Counted from the stretch's first letter, positions 38,817 to 48,950 are shown. The stretch: DNA of 64,000 nucleotides from Terriglobia bacterium (GCA_020073305.1 JAIQFK010000009.1:124001-188000), one strand, 5' to 3'. Numbers and translations: made by a program. Notes: a model not told the origin generated them from the letters alone.

Positions 38817-40460
38817 TCAGTGCGCGATCTTGACTGAAGCGGCGCCCACAATATGCGTGGTTCCGTCGACCAGCATGCCCTGCAGGGTTCCCAGGGTGTC
38901 GCCCTTCAGGAAATTCATCTTCTCCACGTGGAAGTGGCACACCAGGTCCGGGATACGATCGTGGTTGACATCGTGACGACCAATTTCACAGTACGCCAAG
39001 CTATTTTCGGTGCCTGAGTGTCCGAAGGTCAGCGAATTCATCTTGACCCGAGCTGGCGCGTTGAACGTGGGGGTCGAGAGGATCGAGATCCGGATGTTCC
39101 GGCGGTTCCTGGGGTTGATGGTGGTGGCCGGAGGATCATCGTCGTCACAATCGCTGTGGCGCAACTGAATCTGGACGGCCATGGCATTTCCTGACGGCGG
39201 CGGCGGAGGTGGCGTCACGGGTGGTGGTGGCGGCGGCGTCACGGGTGGCGGCGTTACGGGCGGCGGAGGTGGCGTCACCGGCGGAGGCGGCGGGGTCACG
39301 GGCGGAGGTGGCGGAGGGGCCGTGCAGCTCTTCGCCGGGAACGCGGCTAGGGAGAGCAGTTGCCCGCCCGTCTGATTGGTGCTGACCGGTGATCCGGGTA
39401 CTTCTGTCAAGCTGCCGTTCGACCCGATGGTGAAAACGTGGATCAGGTTAGGACTGCCGGCCACGTAAAGCAGCGTGCCGCTCTGGTCGGTCGACATTCC
39501 GGCGGGAGTTCCCCCGCCACCGGCAGCAAACGGCGAGCCCGAGACCGCGCTGAGTGCGCCGGCATTCACGTTGAATACGGTAACGGAACTGCTCCCCTGA
39601 TCGCTGGTGAAAAGGAACTTATCGTTGGGGCTCAGGATGGCGACGGTAGAGTTGGTCGCGGGGCCTGCCGAGAACGGCGATCCCGAAATCTGGCTCAGCA
39701 TTCCACCGGAGCCGATGCCGAACACATCCACCGTAGCGATCATGCCCGTGTTGTTAGCGACAAAAACGTTGCTGCTGGCGCAATCGATATCCACGTCGGA
39801 GAGATTGCCTGCCGGTCCGGGGCCCTGGAACGGCGCTCCATTGATCATGGCTAATGAGCCGTCTGACGCGATGCTGAACATGGCCACCGAGCCAAAGGCA
39901 CCCCAGTTGGGCAAGCTGACGGCCAGGTACTTCCCGTCCGCTGATACTTTCATGCCGGCGGGAGGCTCCAGAACATTCAAGCTGGAGACTTCAGTCAGCG
40001 AACCGTCCGTTGCGATCGCAAAAGTGACCACACTGGTGTTCGCAGCCGTACCTGCGAACAGGAACTGTCCATCCGGCGAGGCCGCGAGCGAGATGTCGGC
40101 AAACCCCATGCCTGAGGAATACGGGGAACCGGCGACCGGCGTCAGAGCGCCGGTATTCGGGTCAAGGGAGAACGCGCTGATATTGTGCGTACCGCCGTTT
40201 GAAGCGTAGAGAAATTTTCCTCCCACGACAGTAATGCGGGTTGCTCCCAATGCGCCACCGCCCACGCCGCTGCCTCCCGTCAGGAACGGTGACCCGGCCA
40301 GCGGCGTCAAGGCGCCGGCTGAGCTTACGGAGAAGCCGGAAACTGTGTTGGCGGAAAGAACATCGTTGTTCGTGTACAAGAATCGGGACTGTGCTTCGAG
40401 ACCGCCTACGAGCGCTAACATCGCGGCGATCTTCATCATGTTACTGAGCGGCGTCTTCAT
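38817..40460 (-). CDS. Secreted lactonase-like beta-propeller with proline-rich linker and C-terminal domain
   Basis: 547 residues from ATG 40460, with AGGAG six bases upstream. Frames starting at 40592 add unrelated residues. A signal peptide (MMKIAAMLALVGGLEAQS) is followed by a seven-bladed-type propeller with recurring ALTPLAGSPF / LSQISGSPFSAG blade ends, as in YncE/6-phosphogluconolactonase-like proteins. A linker of PPPPPVT repeats runs from about residue 378 to 423. The C-terminal ~120 residues contain GRHDVNHDRIPDLVCHF, which resembles a calcium-binding repeat, and YCEI/VCHF with two Cys. The function is unknown. Such proteins are numerous in Acidobacteriota and may bind or sequester extracellular ligands. 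The lactonase reaction itself is not supported. Confidence 0.8.
   Translation of the reverse strand: MKTPLSNMMKIAAMLALVGGLEAQSRFLYTNNDVLSANTVSGFSVSSAGALTPLAGSPFLTGGSGVGGGALGATRITVVGGKFLYASNGGTHNISAFSLDPNTGALTPVAGSPYSSGMGFADISLAASPDGQFLFAGTAANTSVVTFAIATDGSLTEVSSLNVLEPPAGMKVSADGKYLAVSLPNWGAFGSVAMFSIASDGSLAMINGAPFQGPGPAGNLSDVDIDCASSNVFVANNTGMIATVDVFGIGSGGMLSQISGSPFSAGPATNSTVAILSPNDKFLFTSDQGSSSVTVFNVNAGALSAVSGSPFAAGGGGTPAGMSTDQSGTLLYVAGSPNLIHVFTIGSNGSLTEVPGSPVSTNQTGGQLLSLAAFPAKSCTAPPPPPPVTPPPPPVTPPPPPVTPPPVTPPPPPPVTPPPPPPSGNAMAVQIQLRHSDCDDDDPPATTINPRNRRNIRISILSTPTFNAPARVKMNSLTFGHSGTENSLAYCEIGRHDVNHDRIPDLVCHFHVEKMNFLKGDTLGTLQGMLVDGTTHIVGAASVKIAH
39190..39326. repeat. Imperfect tandem repeat encoding the PPPPPVT linker
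   Basis: On the plus strand the units are variants of ggcggaggtggcgtcacg, 18-24 bp long, about six to seven copies. They encode Pro-Pro-Pro-Pro-Val-Thr repeats in the beta-propeller protein. Such DNA is prone to copy-number change by slippage. It is not a CRISPR: the units are adjacent and coding. Confidence 0.8.
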
Positions 40461-40650
40461 AAGGTCTCCTGTGTGGGTAGCCGTCCAGCATGGGTTTGCT
40501 CTCTTGATTTCGATTCTGCTGTAAGTCGCGGCATAAATCCAGATCGCTATTGGATAACAGTGCCGACTTACTGATGTCGTGGTACTTACCATAACCAGGC
40601 ATACATTCTGTGCGCGCTGCGGGCCCTCATGGTTAACATCGGTTGCGCAT

Positions 40651-40680
40651 TTGTAGCCTTCATCAGCCTTGAGTTATAGT
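40651..40680 (+). promoter_or_regulatory. Possible sigma-70 promoter for the S9 peptidase gene
   Basis: TTGTAG (40651-40656) and TATAGT (40675-40680) are separated by 18 bp. They resemble -35 and -10 boxes and lie just before the start codon at 40691. The short distance implies a nearly leaderless transcript. Assigned by eye only. Confidence 0.35.
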
Positions 40681-40690
40681 CGTTCTCACG

Positions 40691-42694
40691 ATGCGGTTAA
40701 CCTTGGGCAGCAGGTTCGTGTACGCGCAATTGCAGTGCGCCCTGATGGCGTTGGGCGCTGCGTGGAGTGTGGCCTTTGGTGCACCCCAGACCGCGACCTC
40801 GAGGCCCGCCGTGGAAGAGGTGGCGGATGCGCTCTTTCACGTTCGCCAATTGAACGAGGTTTCCATCTCCCCCGACGGGACGCGTGTGTCGTGGGTCGAG
40901 TCGCACGAAGACGCTGAAACCGGGGCAGAGTCGCTTTCCATTTACACGCGCGACCCTCGCACAAGCGGCGCTGCCGTGCGAGTGACAGCCGGCAAGGGCG
41001 CCGCGGAATTTCATGAGTACGACATGGCTTGGTCTCCCGATGGAAAGCACCTCGCCTTTCTGTCCGACGCCGAGAAGGAGGGCCAGCTTCAGCTCTACAT
41101 CGCGGACCTGCCGGCGGGTCATGTGCGCAGAATCACCAGCGTGGCCGGCGCCTGGCAACGTCCATCCTGGTCGCCCGATGGAAAATCGATCGCGATCCTT
41201 TTTACCGCAAACGCGCCGCGCAAGCCCGGACCGCTCGAGCCCGTGATCGCCGGGACCGGCGTGATCAGCGAGCAAATCTACAACCAGCGAATCACCATCG
41301 TTGATCCTGCTTCCGGCAAAGTGCGCCAGGTATCACCCGCGGATCTCTACGTGCATGAATATGACTGGTCGCCGGACGGAAAGACATTCGTCGCGACGGC
41401 GGCGCCAGGCCCCGGGGATGCTAACTGGTATCTGGCGCAGATCTATACCATCGCCGCCGATACGGGAAAGACCATTTCCATTCTGAAAACCGCGATGCAG
41501 ATTGCCAACCCGGTGTGGTCGCCGGATGGGAAGCGAGTGGCGTTCATCGGAGGGCTGATGAGCGACGAGGGAGTGACCGGCGGCGATGTTTTTGCCTTTC
41601 CGGCTTCCGGTGGGGAGCTGCGCGACCTGACGCCGGCGCGCAAAGCGTCTCCCCGATGGCTGCGCTGGCTGCCGTCCGGGCAGATCCTGTTTACCGAACA
41701 CACGGATGGAGCCGTTGGGATTGCGCTTCTCGATCCTTCAGGCCTCGAAGTCAAGCCACTGTGGACGGAACACTCGAAGCTGGCGCTGGCGGTGACGCCC
41801 GATGGGAAGAATTCCGCCGTGATCCGCGAGTCATTCCGCAATCCGCCGGAGGTTTGGGCCGGCGCCATTGGAGAGTGGAAACAGATCACGCAGGTGAATG
41901 GCGAGTTGCATCCTCTCTGGGGCGAGTCCAGGAGCCTGCACTGGATGAATGAGGGATTTCGGGTGCAGGGCTGGCTGCTCTATCCGCAGGGCTTTGATGC
42001 GGCGAGACGGTATCCCCTGGTGGTCGCGGTACACGGCGGGCCAGCCAGCGTGCTTGAGTCGCATTGGCCCAGCACCTGGGATTACGAGACCATGCTGGCG
42101 GCCGCGGGTTACTTTGTGTTCTATCCGAACCCCCGGGGCAGCTATGGCCAAGGCGAGGCTTTTACGCGCGCCAATGTGCGCGATTTCGGTTATGGCGACT
42201 TACGGGACATTCTGGCCGGAGTCAACGAAGTGTTGCGCACCGCTCCCGTGGATCCCGACCGGATCGGCATAACCGGCTGGAGTTACGGCGGATATATGAC
42301 CATGTGGGCCATCACCCAAACACAGATGTTCCGCGCCGCCGTGGCGGGTGCAGGCATTGCGAATTACCAAAGCTACTACGGCGAGAACCAGATTGACCAG
42401 TGGCTGATTCCTTATTTCGGAGGTTCGGTATACGACGATCCGGCGGTCTACCAGCGCAGCTCGCCCATCACCTTTATCAAAAACGTGAAGACCCCAACAC
42501 TGATTCTGGTGGGCGAACGTGACGGCGAGTGCCCCCTGCCGCAGTCCTACGAATACTGGCATGCGCTGAACACGCTGGGCGTGGAGAATGAGTTCGTGGT
42601 TTACGCCGGGGAAGGCCACCGGATCGCGAAGCCCGAACACCGCCGCGATGTCAATCGTCGCGCCCTTGCGTGGTTTGACGCGCATCTGAAGTGA
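40691..42694 (+). CDS. Exported S9-family prolyl oligopeptidase / dipeptidyl aminopeptidase
   Basis: 667 residues with a probable signal (LMALGAAWSVAFGAPQT). The first ~400 residues form a beta-propeller of WD40/TolB-like blades with repeated WSPDGKxxAF motifs (about six). The alpha/beta hydrolase domain follows. Its catalytic triad is Ser531 in GWSYGG, Asp611 in GERDGECP and His643 in AGEGHRI. It also has HGGPASV, the oxyanion-region motif. The enzyme cleaves short peptides in the periplasm, often after Pro or Ala. The 230 bp upstream is shared with the divergent beta-propeller gene. Confidence 0.92.
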   Translation: MRLTLGSRFVYAQLQCALMALGAAWSVAFGAPQTATSRPAVEEVADALFHVRQLNEVSISPDGTRVSWVESHEDAETGAESLSIYTRDPRTSGAAVRVTAGKGAAEFHEYDMAWSPDGKHLAFLSDAEKEGQLQLYIADLPAGHVRRITSVAGAWQRPSWSPDGKSIAILFTANAPRKPGPLEPVIAGTGVISEQIYNQRITIVDPASGKVRQVSPADLYVHEYDWSPDGKTFVATAAPGPGDANWYLAQIYTIAADTGKTISILKTAMQIANPVWSPDGKRVAFIGGLMSDEGVTGGDVFAFPASGGELRDLTPARKASPRWLRWLPSGQILFTEHTDGAVGIALLDPSGLEVKPLWTEHSKLALAVTPDGKNSAVIRESFRNPPEVWAGAIGEWKQITQVNGELHPLWGESRSLHWMNEGFRVQGWLLYPQGFDAARRYPLVVAVHGGPASVLESHWPSTWDYETMLAAAGYFVFYPNPRGSYGQGEAFTRANVRDFGYGDLRDILAGVNEVLRTAPVDPDRIGITGWSYGGYMTMWAITQTQMFRAAVAGAGIANYQSYYGENQIDQWLIPYFGGSVYDDPAVYQRSSPITFIKNVKTPTLILVGERDGECPLPQSYEYWHALNTLGVENEFVVYAGEGHRIAKPEHRRDVNRRALAWFDAHLK

Positions 42695-42709
42695 ATCAAA
42701 GCCGGATGC

Positions 42710-43627
42710 TTACACCGGCTTCGTCGCGTCCCGGTGCGTGACCTTGGCGCGATAGCCGGCGTCCGCCAGGTTGGTGCGGATCTGGTCCGCAATCATCACG
42801 GAACGGTGATGCCCGCCGGTGCAGCCGAACGCGATGGTCAGGTAGCTCTTTCCTTCGCGGATATAGTGCGGCAGCAAGTAAATCAGCAGCTCCGAGATGC
42901 GCTCGATAAATTCAATGGTCTGCGGAAAAGACCGTATATAGCGCGCCACGCCGGGATGGCGCCCGGTCAGCTTCTTGAATCGCGGAATGTAATTGGGGTT
43001 GGGCAGGAAGCGGACGTCGAACACCAGGTCGCTGTCGGCCGGCAGGCCGTGACGGTAGCCGAAGCTCGTCACGTAGACCATGATCTTGGATTCGTCCCGC
43101 TTGCCCACGAACTTGTCCCGGATGAAGTCGCGCAGTTCGTGCACCGTGAATTTGGAGGTGTTGATGGTGAGATCGGCCAGCTTGCGGATGGGCGCCAGCA
43201 TCCCGCGCTCCTGATGAACACTCGTGCTGATGGACTGGCTGGTCCCGAGCGGATGCGGCCTCCGCGTTTCGCTGAAACGCCGCACGATGGTGTCGTCGTC
43301 CGCCTCCAGAAAGATCAGCCGGGTGGGGATTTCGAGGCGAATGCGCGCGTAGATCTCCGGGAAGCGTTTCAGGCCTTGCCCTTCGCGGATGTCCACGACC
43401 AGGGCAGCGAAGCGGATGGAGGCGGAATCGCGCGTAAGCTCGGCGAATTTGGGGATCAGCCCGATGGGCAGGTTGTCGACCGAATAGTAACCCAGGTCCT
43501 CGAAGACTTTGAGGACCGAACCTTTGCCCGATCCGCTTAAGCCGGTGATGATGACGAGTTCGGCGCTAGGAGCGGCTGGCTTGGTTTCGCTCTTGGCAAG
43601 CCGCTTATCCGTGACTTTGCGAGCCAT
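42710..43627 (-). CDS. rapZ: RapZ-family nucleotide-binding protein (RNase adaptor)
   Basis: 305 residues. The Walker A motif is GLSGSGKG (29-36), followed by ALEDLGY-like VFEDLGYYSVDNLPIGLI. The C-terminal half has the conserved FGYRHGLPADSDLVFDVRFLPNPNYIP (in pieces) and IAFGCTGGHHRSV, the ligand-binding domain. In E. coli RapZ binds amino sugar phosphate (GlcN6P) and steers the decay of GlmZ RNA. The Firmicutes homologue YvcJ binds nucleotides. Here it ends the lpt-rpoN-hpf cluster, 6 bp after hpf, with ptsN missing. An N-terminal extension of about 20 residues is basic and probably disordered. Confidence 0.93.
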   Translation of the reverse strand: MARKVTDKRLAKSETKPAAPSAELVIITGLSGSGKGSVLKVFEDLGYYSVDNLPIGLIPKFAELTRDSASIRFAALVVDIREGQGLKRFPEIYARIRLEIPTRLIFLEADDDTIVRRFSETRRPHPLGTSQSISTSVHQERGMLAPIRKLADLTINTSKFTVHELRDFIRDKFVGKRDESKIMVYVTSFGYRHGLPADSDLVFDVRFLPNPNYIPRFKKLTGRHPGVARYIRSFPQTIEFIERISELLIYLLPHYIREGKSYLTIAFGCTGGHHRSVMIADQIRTNLADAGYRAKVTHRDATKPV

Positions 43628-43633
43628 CCGGCG

Positions 43634-44170
43634 TCAGGATTCCACCAGGTCAAAATGGCCGTCGCGCCGGCGCACGAGCACCGCCAGCCGGTCGGTGTCG
43701 GCGTCGCGATAGACCAGGTAGTCCCGGTCCTTCTCCATTTCGAGGAGCGCTTCGTCGAGCGTCATCGGCTTGCGGTGCTGGTGGTGATTGACGCGGAAGA
43801 TCTTCTTCTCCTCGGGCGCGCTACCGGCCGGCACTTTGGCGGCTTCGGCCGACTCCGCCGCTTTGCGAGGCGTCCGCTTGGTGTCGCGCCACTTGGCCCG
43901 CACCTTGATCGCCTGCTTCTCCAGCTTTTGAATGGCCGCGTGAATGGATGTAAACAGGTCGGCATTTTCGCCCAGGCCGACCAGCGAATGGCTGTGGTAA
44001 TTCACGCCGATCTCGCAACAATGCAGATGCCGCTCGACGGAGAGAACGACGTGCGCCTCGCGCTCGTCTCTTCCGTCGAGGAGTTTGCCGAGTTTGGCGA
44101 ACTGCGCTTCGATCTTGCGAAGCTGCGCCGGAGCTAATTCCACCTGCCTGCCCGTATATGTGATTCGCAT
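43634..44170 (-). CDS. hpf: Ribosome hibernation-promoting factor, long form
   Basis: 178 residues from ATG 44170 (MRITYTGRQ). A GTG five codons upstream at 44185 is possible. The N-terminal ~100 residues are the HPF/YfiA domain (QVELAPAQLRKIEAQFAKLGKLL, HCCEIGVNYHSHSLVGLGENADLFTSI in parts). A Lys/Ala-rich linker follows, then the C-terminal dimerisation domain FRVNHHQHRKPMTLDEALLEME. Long HPF binds the 30S subunit and dimerises ribosomes into inactive 100S particles in stationary phase. It is 32 bp downstream of rpoN, the order found in many bacteria. Confidence 0.93.
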   Translation of the reverse strand: MRITYTGRQVELAPAQLRKIEAQFAKLGKLLDGRDEREAHVVLSVERHLHCCEIGVNYHSHSLVGLGENADLFTSIHAAIQKLEKQAIKVRAKWRDTKRTPRKAAESAEAAKVPAGSAPEEKKIFRVNHHQHRKPMTLDEALLEMEKDRDYLVYRDADTDRLAVLVRRRDGHFDLVES

Positions 44171-44202
44171 TGTACGAACCCCCACTTTCTGACCGGGACC
44201 GG

Positions 44203-45801
44203 TCAGTTCCGAATGCGCCTTTGATGCGTCGAGGGGATTTTCATGTCTTCACGGTACTTCGCTACCGTTCGCCGCGTGACCTGGATGCCGGAGGCTTGCA
44301 GCATCGCGGTGATCTGCTCGTCGGTGAGCGGATGCGCGCTGTCCTCCTCTTCGATCATTTTCTTAACACGCCGCTTCAGCAGCAATAATGGCGTTGCGCT
44401 CCCCGAGGGCCCCTGCACCGCTTCGGAGAAGAAATAACGCAGCTCAAATACGCCCTGCGGGGTATGCACGTACTTGCTGGCGACGGCGCGGCTCACTGTC
44501 GACGGATGCACCCCGACCTCTTCCGCCACTTCCTTGATCATCATCGGTTTCAAATAGTCGAGACCATGGGCGAGAAACTCCGTCTGCCGGCGCACGATGC
44601 TCTCGCACACCCGCAGGATGGTTTGCTTTCGCTGCTCGATGTTCTTCATGAGCTGGATGGCCGAGGTGTAGCGCTCGCGCACGTAATCGCGAACGTCCTT
44701 GGTCGCGCCTTGGTCGCGGTCCAGCATTTTGCGGTATTGCGGGTTGAGGCGGAGCTGCGGAATCTCTTCGTCGTTCATCTGAATGACGTAGTGATCCCCG
44801 TCCTTGGTGAAATAAACGTCGGGCTCCACCACGCGCGCGCCTGGCCCGGAGTAGCGCAGACCGGGCCGCGGGTTCAGCCGCTTAATGACTTTCACGGCGA
44901 TATCGATATGCTCCGGGGGACGGCCCAGCACTTTTGCCAGCTCGCGGAACTGCCGCATCTCGAGCAAATGCAGATGATTGGACACGATCTGCCAGGCCAC
45001 GCTGCCGCGCGCGTTGCGGCTGTCGAGCTGCAACAACAAGCACTCGCGCAAATCGCGGGCGCCTACGCCCGCCGGCTCGAGCGATTGCACCACTTTCAGC
45101 GCGGCTTCGATCTGCTCCAGCGCGTGCTCTGCCATGGCCGCGATCTCATCGAGCGAGGCCGTCAGGTATCCGTCTTCATCGAGATTGCCGATGATGGTTT
45201 CGGCGGCATCACGAACCTCATCCGAGAGCAGGCTCACACTCAACTGCGAGCGGAGGTGATCGCCGAGGGTGAGCGGCGCCGAAAGAAAGGTTTCAAAAGA
45301 GGGTTTTTCAACGGATTCAGCGGCGGGACTCTTGTAGCCCGGATCGAGATATTCGTCGAAAAAAGAACCGAAATCGATTTCATCGAACGGATCGGCTGGC
45401 GCGGGAGGTTCTTCGCCTTGTGGCAGGGCCGCGTCGAGCGTGGCCGCACCGTCCGGCAGTTCTGCCACCATCTCCGTCACGTTTGGCTCCAGTGCCACTT
45501 CGCTGCGCAGAATGTCCGCAGCTGCGTCACCGGCGCCATTGGTGCTCTCCAGGATCTCCTGATCGGCCGGCTCGACCCGTTCCGGGGCCTCCAGCAGCGG
45601 CTGCAATTCCTCGGCCGTAATCTCTTCCGCGTTATCTTCGGTGGATTCTTCCAGGACCGGATTGTTGACGATTTCCTGGTTGATCATCTCCTTTAGTTCC
45701 AGACGGTTCAACTGCAGAACCGTGACCATCTGGACCAGCCCGGGAGTGAGGATCTGCTTTTGCGCGACCTTAAGTTGTAGTCTTGGCGAAAGCAAACTCA
45801 T
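44203..45801 (-). CDS. rpoN: RNA polymerase sigma-54 factor
   Basis: 532 residues from ATG 45801 (MSLLSPRLQLKVAQKQ); two further codons upstream are possible. Region I is seen at LTPGLVQMVTVLQLNRLEL. The acidic Region II spans about residues 45-170, a core-binding domain follows, and then the helix-turn-helix IKEVAEEVGVHPSTVSRAVASKYV. The RpoN box near the C-terminus reads RRTVAKYRE. Sigma-54 recognises -24/-12 promoters and needs AAA+ activators. It lies between lptB and hpf as in Proteobacteria. Confidence 0.96.
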   Translation of the reverse strand: MSLLSPRLQLKVAQKQILTPGLVQMVTVLQLNRLELKEMINQEIVNNPVLEESTEDNAEEITAEELQPLLEAPERVEPADQEILESTNGAGDAAADILRSEVALEPNVTEMVAELPDGAATLDAALPQGEEPPAPADPFDEIDFGSFFDEYLDPGYKSPAAESVEKPSFETFLSAPLTLGDHLRSQLSVSLLSDEVRDAAETIIGNLDEDGYLTASLDEIAAMAEHALEQIEAALKVVQSLEPAGVGARDLRECLLLQLDSRNARGSVAWQIVSNHLHLLEMRQFRELAKVLGRPPEHIDIAVKVIKRLNPRPGLRYSGPGARVVEPDVYFTKDGDHYVIQMNDEEIPQLRLNPQYRKMLDRDQGATKDVRDYVRERYTSAIQLMKNIEQRKQTILRVCESIVRRQTEFLAHGLDYLKPMMIKEVAEEVGVHPSTVSRAVASKYVHTPQGVFELRYFFSEAVQGPSGSATPLLLLKRRVKKMIEEEDSAHPLTDEQITAMLQASGIQVTRRTVAKYREDMKIPSTHQRRIRN

Positions 45802-45876
45802 GACCACTTTTATGATATCAGAAGCGGCCGGACTGGCACTGCTCGTATTTCCCTTGTAATGAGTACGATGAAGCCC

Positions 45877-46626
45877 TTAATTTGGAAAGGTGGAGCCGGG
45901 TTCGGCCAGAGTAAACGACTCGCCGAGGTACACCCGCTTCACTTCGGGATCACGTCCCAGTGCTTCCGGGCTGCCGGCACGGAAGATCCGTCCGTTATTA
46001 ATAATGTACGCGCGGTCGGTCACCATCAGAGTCTCCCGCACGTTATGGTCGGTCACCAGAATTCCGATGCCCGAGCGCTTCAGATCGAAGATGATGCGCT
46101 GCAGTTCGAGCACCTGGATGGGATCGATACCGGAGAATGGCTCGTCCAGCAGCAGGAAACTCGGCTCGATCACCAGCGACCGGGCGATCTCTACGCGCCG
46201 CCGCTCGCCGCCGGAAAGAGCGTAGCCCTTGTTGCGGCGCACCCTTTCGAGACCGAGCTGCTCGATGAGCCGCTCCATGCGCTCGCGCCGGTCACGGGGA
46301 CGCATGGGGAGCGTTTCGAGAATCGCCATCAGGTTCTCCTCGACGGTCAGCTTGCGGAACACGGAAGCTTCCTGCGGCAGATAGCTGATGCCTCGCCGCG
46401 CACGTTGAAACATGGCGAGCGCGGTGATGTCGGTGTCGTCGAGAAGCACGCGGCCGGAATCGGCGCTGATCAGGCCGACGATGATGTAGAAGGAGGTCGT
46501 CTTGCCGGCCCCGTTTGGACCCAGCAACCCCACGACTTCGCCCTGCTGCACCGAAACCGACACATCATCGACCACCTTTCGGCCGCGGTACGACTTCGAG
46601 ATTTCGCTGGTTTCCAGCTTTCGCAT
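45877..46626 (-). CDS. lptB: LPS export ABC transporter ATP-binding protein
   Basis: 249 residues. It has Walker [10 protein letters not shown] (36-44), Q-loop [12 protein letters not shown], the signature [14 protein letters not shown], Walker [14 protein letters not shown] and the switch His in [19 protein letters not shown] is specific for LptB. The protein energises extraction of LPS from the inner membrane with LptF/LptG, which are not in this window. It starts 8 bp after the stop of the lptC/A gene. Confidence 0.95.
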   Translation of the reverse strand: MRKLETSEISKSYRGRKVVDDVSVSVQQGEVVGLLGPNGAGKTTSFYIIVGLISADSGRVLLDDTDITALAMFQRARRGISYLPQEASVFRKLTVEENLMAILETLPMRPRDRRERMERLIEQLGLERVRRNKGYALSGGERRRVEIARSLVIEPSFLLLDEPFSGIDPIQVLELQRIIFDLKRSGIGILVTDHNVRETLMVTDRAYIINNGRIFRAGSPEALGRDPEVKRVYLGESFTLAEPGSTFPN

Positions 46627-46634
46627 GTCGGGAG

Positions 46635-48950
46635 TTATTGTTTGCGACGCAGGTGGCCCGTGGCGCGTTCCTTCGGGCCGCCGCCGGATACCAGCAGCCT
46701 ATCATCGTTCACGTAGTAGGTCAATTCCGCCCCGCGCGCGTAACCCTTTTTGCTGTCCACCATTTGCGGCTGCCCGCCACGCAGAATGATGCGCTCGTCA
46801 TCGGTGTAATACTCGGCGTGATCGCTGGTGCCGGTGCGCGTGCGGTCGAGCGCGGTCTGGACGATCTCGACGTGTCCATCGCCAAAGGCTTTTTCGAGAC
46901 GCGACTGATCCTGGTCATCCGCATTCTTCTTGTCGTCGCTTTTCGATTCCGCCAGAACCGCGCGCAGCTCATCCGCCTTGACCTGCAACTCCGGGCGGTT
47001 GAGCACGACGCCGCCGGTGTAGTTCGCTAGCCGGTCCTGATCGGTGTAAACAAGACTGGCAGCCTTTACAACCACGAATGTAGGGGTTGGCTGGGAATTT
47101 GGGAGCGTTGTGGCATTCGCCGCGCCGGCCGGGGCTTTTGGCTCGGTCGCGCTCTTCTTCTCCAGCAACTGCGTGATGACGTTTCCGCCGGCACGAAACG
47201 TTCGCTTCTCGCGATCGATCTCCACGCGATCCGCCGTGATACGGTCGCCGCCTTGCCACATCACTACGCGCTCCTGATATTGCAGCAGGCGATTGTGGTT
47301 CGCCGAAGTCATGCGCCCGGCCAGGGCTTCGACCGGCTGGTCGCCCGACAGCATGCCCGAGGGCGAATTCTTCTTATCCGGCTGCCGGCTGGAGCTGACA
47401 TGGCCAACGGCGGTGAAATCTCCCGATTTCTGATCAATGCGGATGCGGTCGGCGGCGGTCGCTCCGGTCGCATCCCACATGCGGGCCGCGTCCTCTAGCG
47501 TCATCACGTTGCTGTCGGCGTCCATGGTGGCCTTGATGGCCTGGGCGTGACGATCGCCTTCCTGGTAGGAGAAGTCGCCCTGCTGTTCCATGTGCTTCAT
47601 CTGGCCCTTGGCATCGAACTCGGCCGACATTTCCTTGCTGCGGGTTTTGGAGACCGCTTGTTTTTTCGCCCGCTCTTCGGCATTGGGCTCGGTTTCGGTC
47701 TGGATGCCGGTCGCACGGAACGATTGGATCTGGTTCGCCGGCCCGTAGGTCATGATCATGCGCTGCGCATCGAGATGGCGCGCCTTCTGGACAGGCTGGT
47801 TGGGAATGAAGTCCAATCGGCCGGGCGCCAGGGTGGCGACCGTGTCAATCTCGCGGCCGCCGGGGCGCATGCCCACTTCAATCAACTCGCTCTCAACCAC
47901 GCGCGTCTCGGGCAGCTTGCCGTCAGGCGCGGCCACCGGCTTCGATTCGATCCTGGCCCTGCCAACTCCCACGGCCTTCTTCAACACGCTTTCGTTATTG
48001 ACCGTCTCGAACGTCAGATCCACAAAGTCGCTGGTCATGGTGGTCCCGGAGCCCTCGGAGGTGGACACCAGCCGCGCGTTGGTCTTTCCGGAAATGTGGT
48101 CGACTTCGCCTTGGTCGTTATAAGTCACGCGCAATTCGTCGGCGGCGTATTCGAGCTTGCGCTTCGGGTACTCGTCCGTTCCTTGTGCTTGGAAGGCGTC
48201 AATCTGCTTGAGGAAACCATCCTCAAGCTGCACGATGGCGGAAGCCGCGTTGACCAAGGTGTTGTCACGCGTCAGCCGCGCCCACTCGTTCAACCAGACT
48301 CTGGACTCCGATTCCTTGTACGTGACTTCGCCGGCCTGGATTTTCATGGGCTTCGCGTGCGGGCCTGGAGGTTTCATATCGATCTCGGCATCGTGGCGCA
48401 GATGCAGTTCGCGCGTGGTCGCATCGTAGAACGCGCCCAGGGCGTGGCCCGTGCCATTCTCAAACGTGAAGCTGGCCGCCCGGTCCGTCGAAGCTTTGCT
48501 GGCCTTGACGTCAAAGGTCACTCCCGAAGACTTGATATTGACCAGGGGCCGGGTGGGCTGCCCGACTACTGGAACGCGGAGCGTAATCTCGACGTCGCCT
48601 TCGGAATACATACGGGACGCAGTTTGATCGAATTCAGCTTTCGCGCTCGTCACCAGATCGTAGTCATCAGATGTTTTGCTGTAGATTTTCAGCCTGACCT
48701 GTTGCAGTTGGACCTGGCTGCTGTCTTTTTCCTGCCGGACGGTGTGCGCCGCGATGTTCCACTTCTTCTGCCCGGCCTCGGTATGCTCGTGTTCGAAGTC
48801 ATCGCGCAGGCCGCTGACCTCAGTAGGCAGCATCGGGGGTTTCGCCGGGGCTTGTTTCTGGAGAACCTGGCGCTGCGTCCGGTAGGTAATTCCAATTCCC
48901 GCGACAATGGCGAGGATAGCCAGTAGCAGCAGCCAGCGCGTTCCGCGCAT
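46635..48950 (-). CDS. LptC-LptA (OstA-like) fusion protein of LPS transport
   Basis: 771 residues. One N-terminal TM helix ([19 protein letters not shown]) is followed by an LptC-like periplasmic domain ([25 protein letters not shown]). Several OstA/LptA-type beta-jellyroll repeats then extend to the end, seen as recurring [32 protein letters not shown] and [13 protein letters not shown] patterns. LptC (about 190 aa) and LptA (about 185 aa) are separate in E. coli; here one much longer protein probably supplies both anchor and bridge. It is the first gene of the cluster. The domain limits are approximate. Confidence 0.82.
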   Translation of the reverse strand: MRGTRWLLLLAILAIVAGIGITYRTQRQVLQKQAPAKPPMLPTEVSGLRDDFEHEHTEAGQKKWNIAAHTVRQEKDSSQVQLQQVRLKIYSKTSDDYDLVTSAKAEFDQTASRMYSEGDVEITLRVPVVGQPTRPLVNIKSSGVTFDVKASKASTDRAASFTFENGTGHALGAFYDATTRELHLRHDAEIDMKPPGPHAKPMKIQAGEVTYKESESRVWLNEWARLTRDNTLVNAASAIVQLEDGFLKQIDAFQAQGTDEYPKRKLEYAADELRVTYNDQGEVDHISGKTNARLVSTSEGSGTTMTSDFVDLTFETVNNESVLKKAVGVGRARIESKPVAAPDGKLPETRVVESELIEVGMRPGGREIDTVATLAPGRLDFIPNQPVQKARHLDAQRMIMTYGPANQIQSFRATGIQTETEPNAEERAKKQAVSKTRSKEMSAEFDAKGQMKHMEQQGDFSYQEGDRHAQAIKATMDADSNVMTLEDAARMWDATGATAADRIRIDQKSGDFTAVGHVSSSRQPDKKNSPSGMLSGDQPVEALAGRMTSANHNRLLQYQERVVMWQGGDRITADRVEIDREKRTFRAGGNVITQLLEKKSATEPKAPAGAANATTLPNSQPTPTFVVVKAASLVYTDQDRLANYTGGVVLNRPELQVKADELRAVLAESKSDDKKNADDQDQSRLEKAFGDGHVEIVQTALDRTRTGTSDHAEYYTDDERIILRGGQPQMVDSKKGYARGAELTYYVNDDRLLVSGGGPKERATGHLRRKQ

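Noticed and set aside
39190-39326. CRISPR-like repeat array
   Set aside because: The units are directly adjacent, have no spacers and encode a Pro-rich linker in frame.
44464-45696. 410-residue plus-strand open frame
   Set aside because: Shadow of rpoN; no recognisable motif.
47547-48926. 459-residue plus-strand open frame
   Set aside because: Shadow of the lptC/A fusion; no motif, no promoter context.
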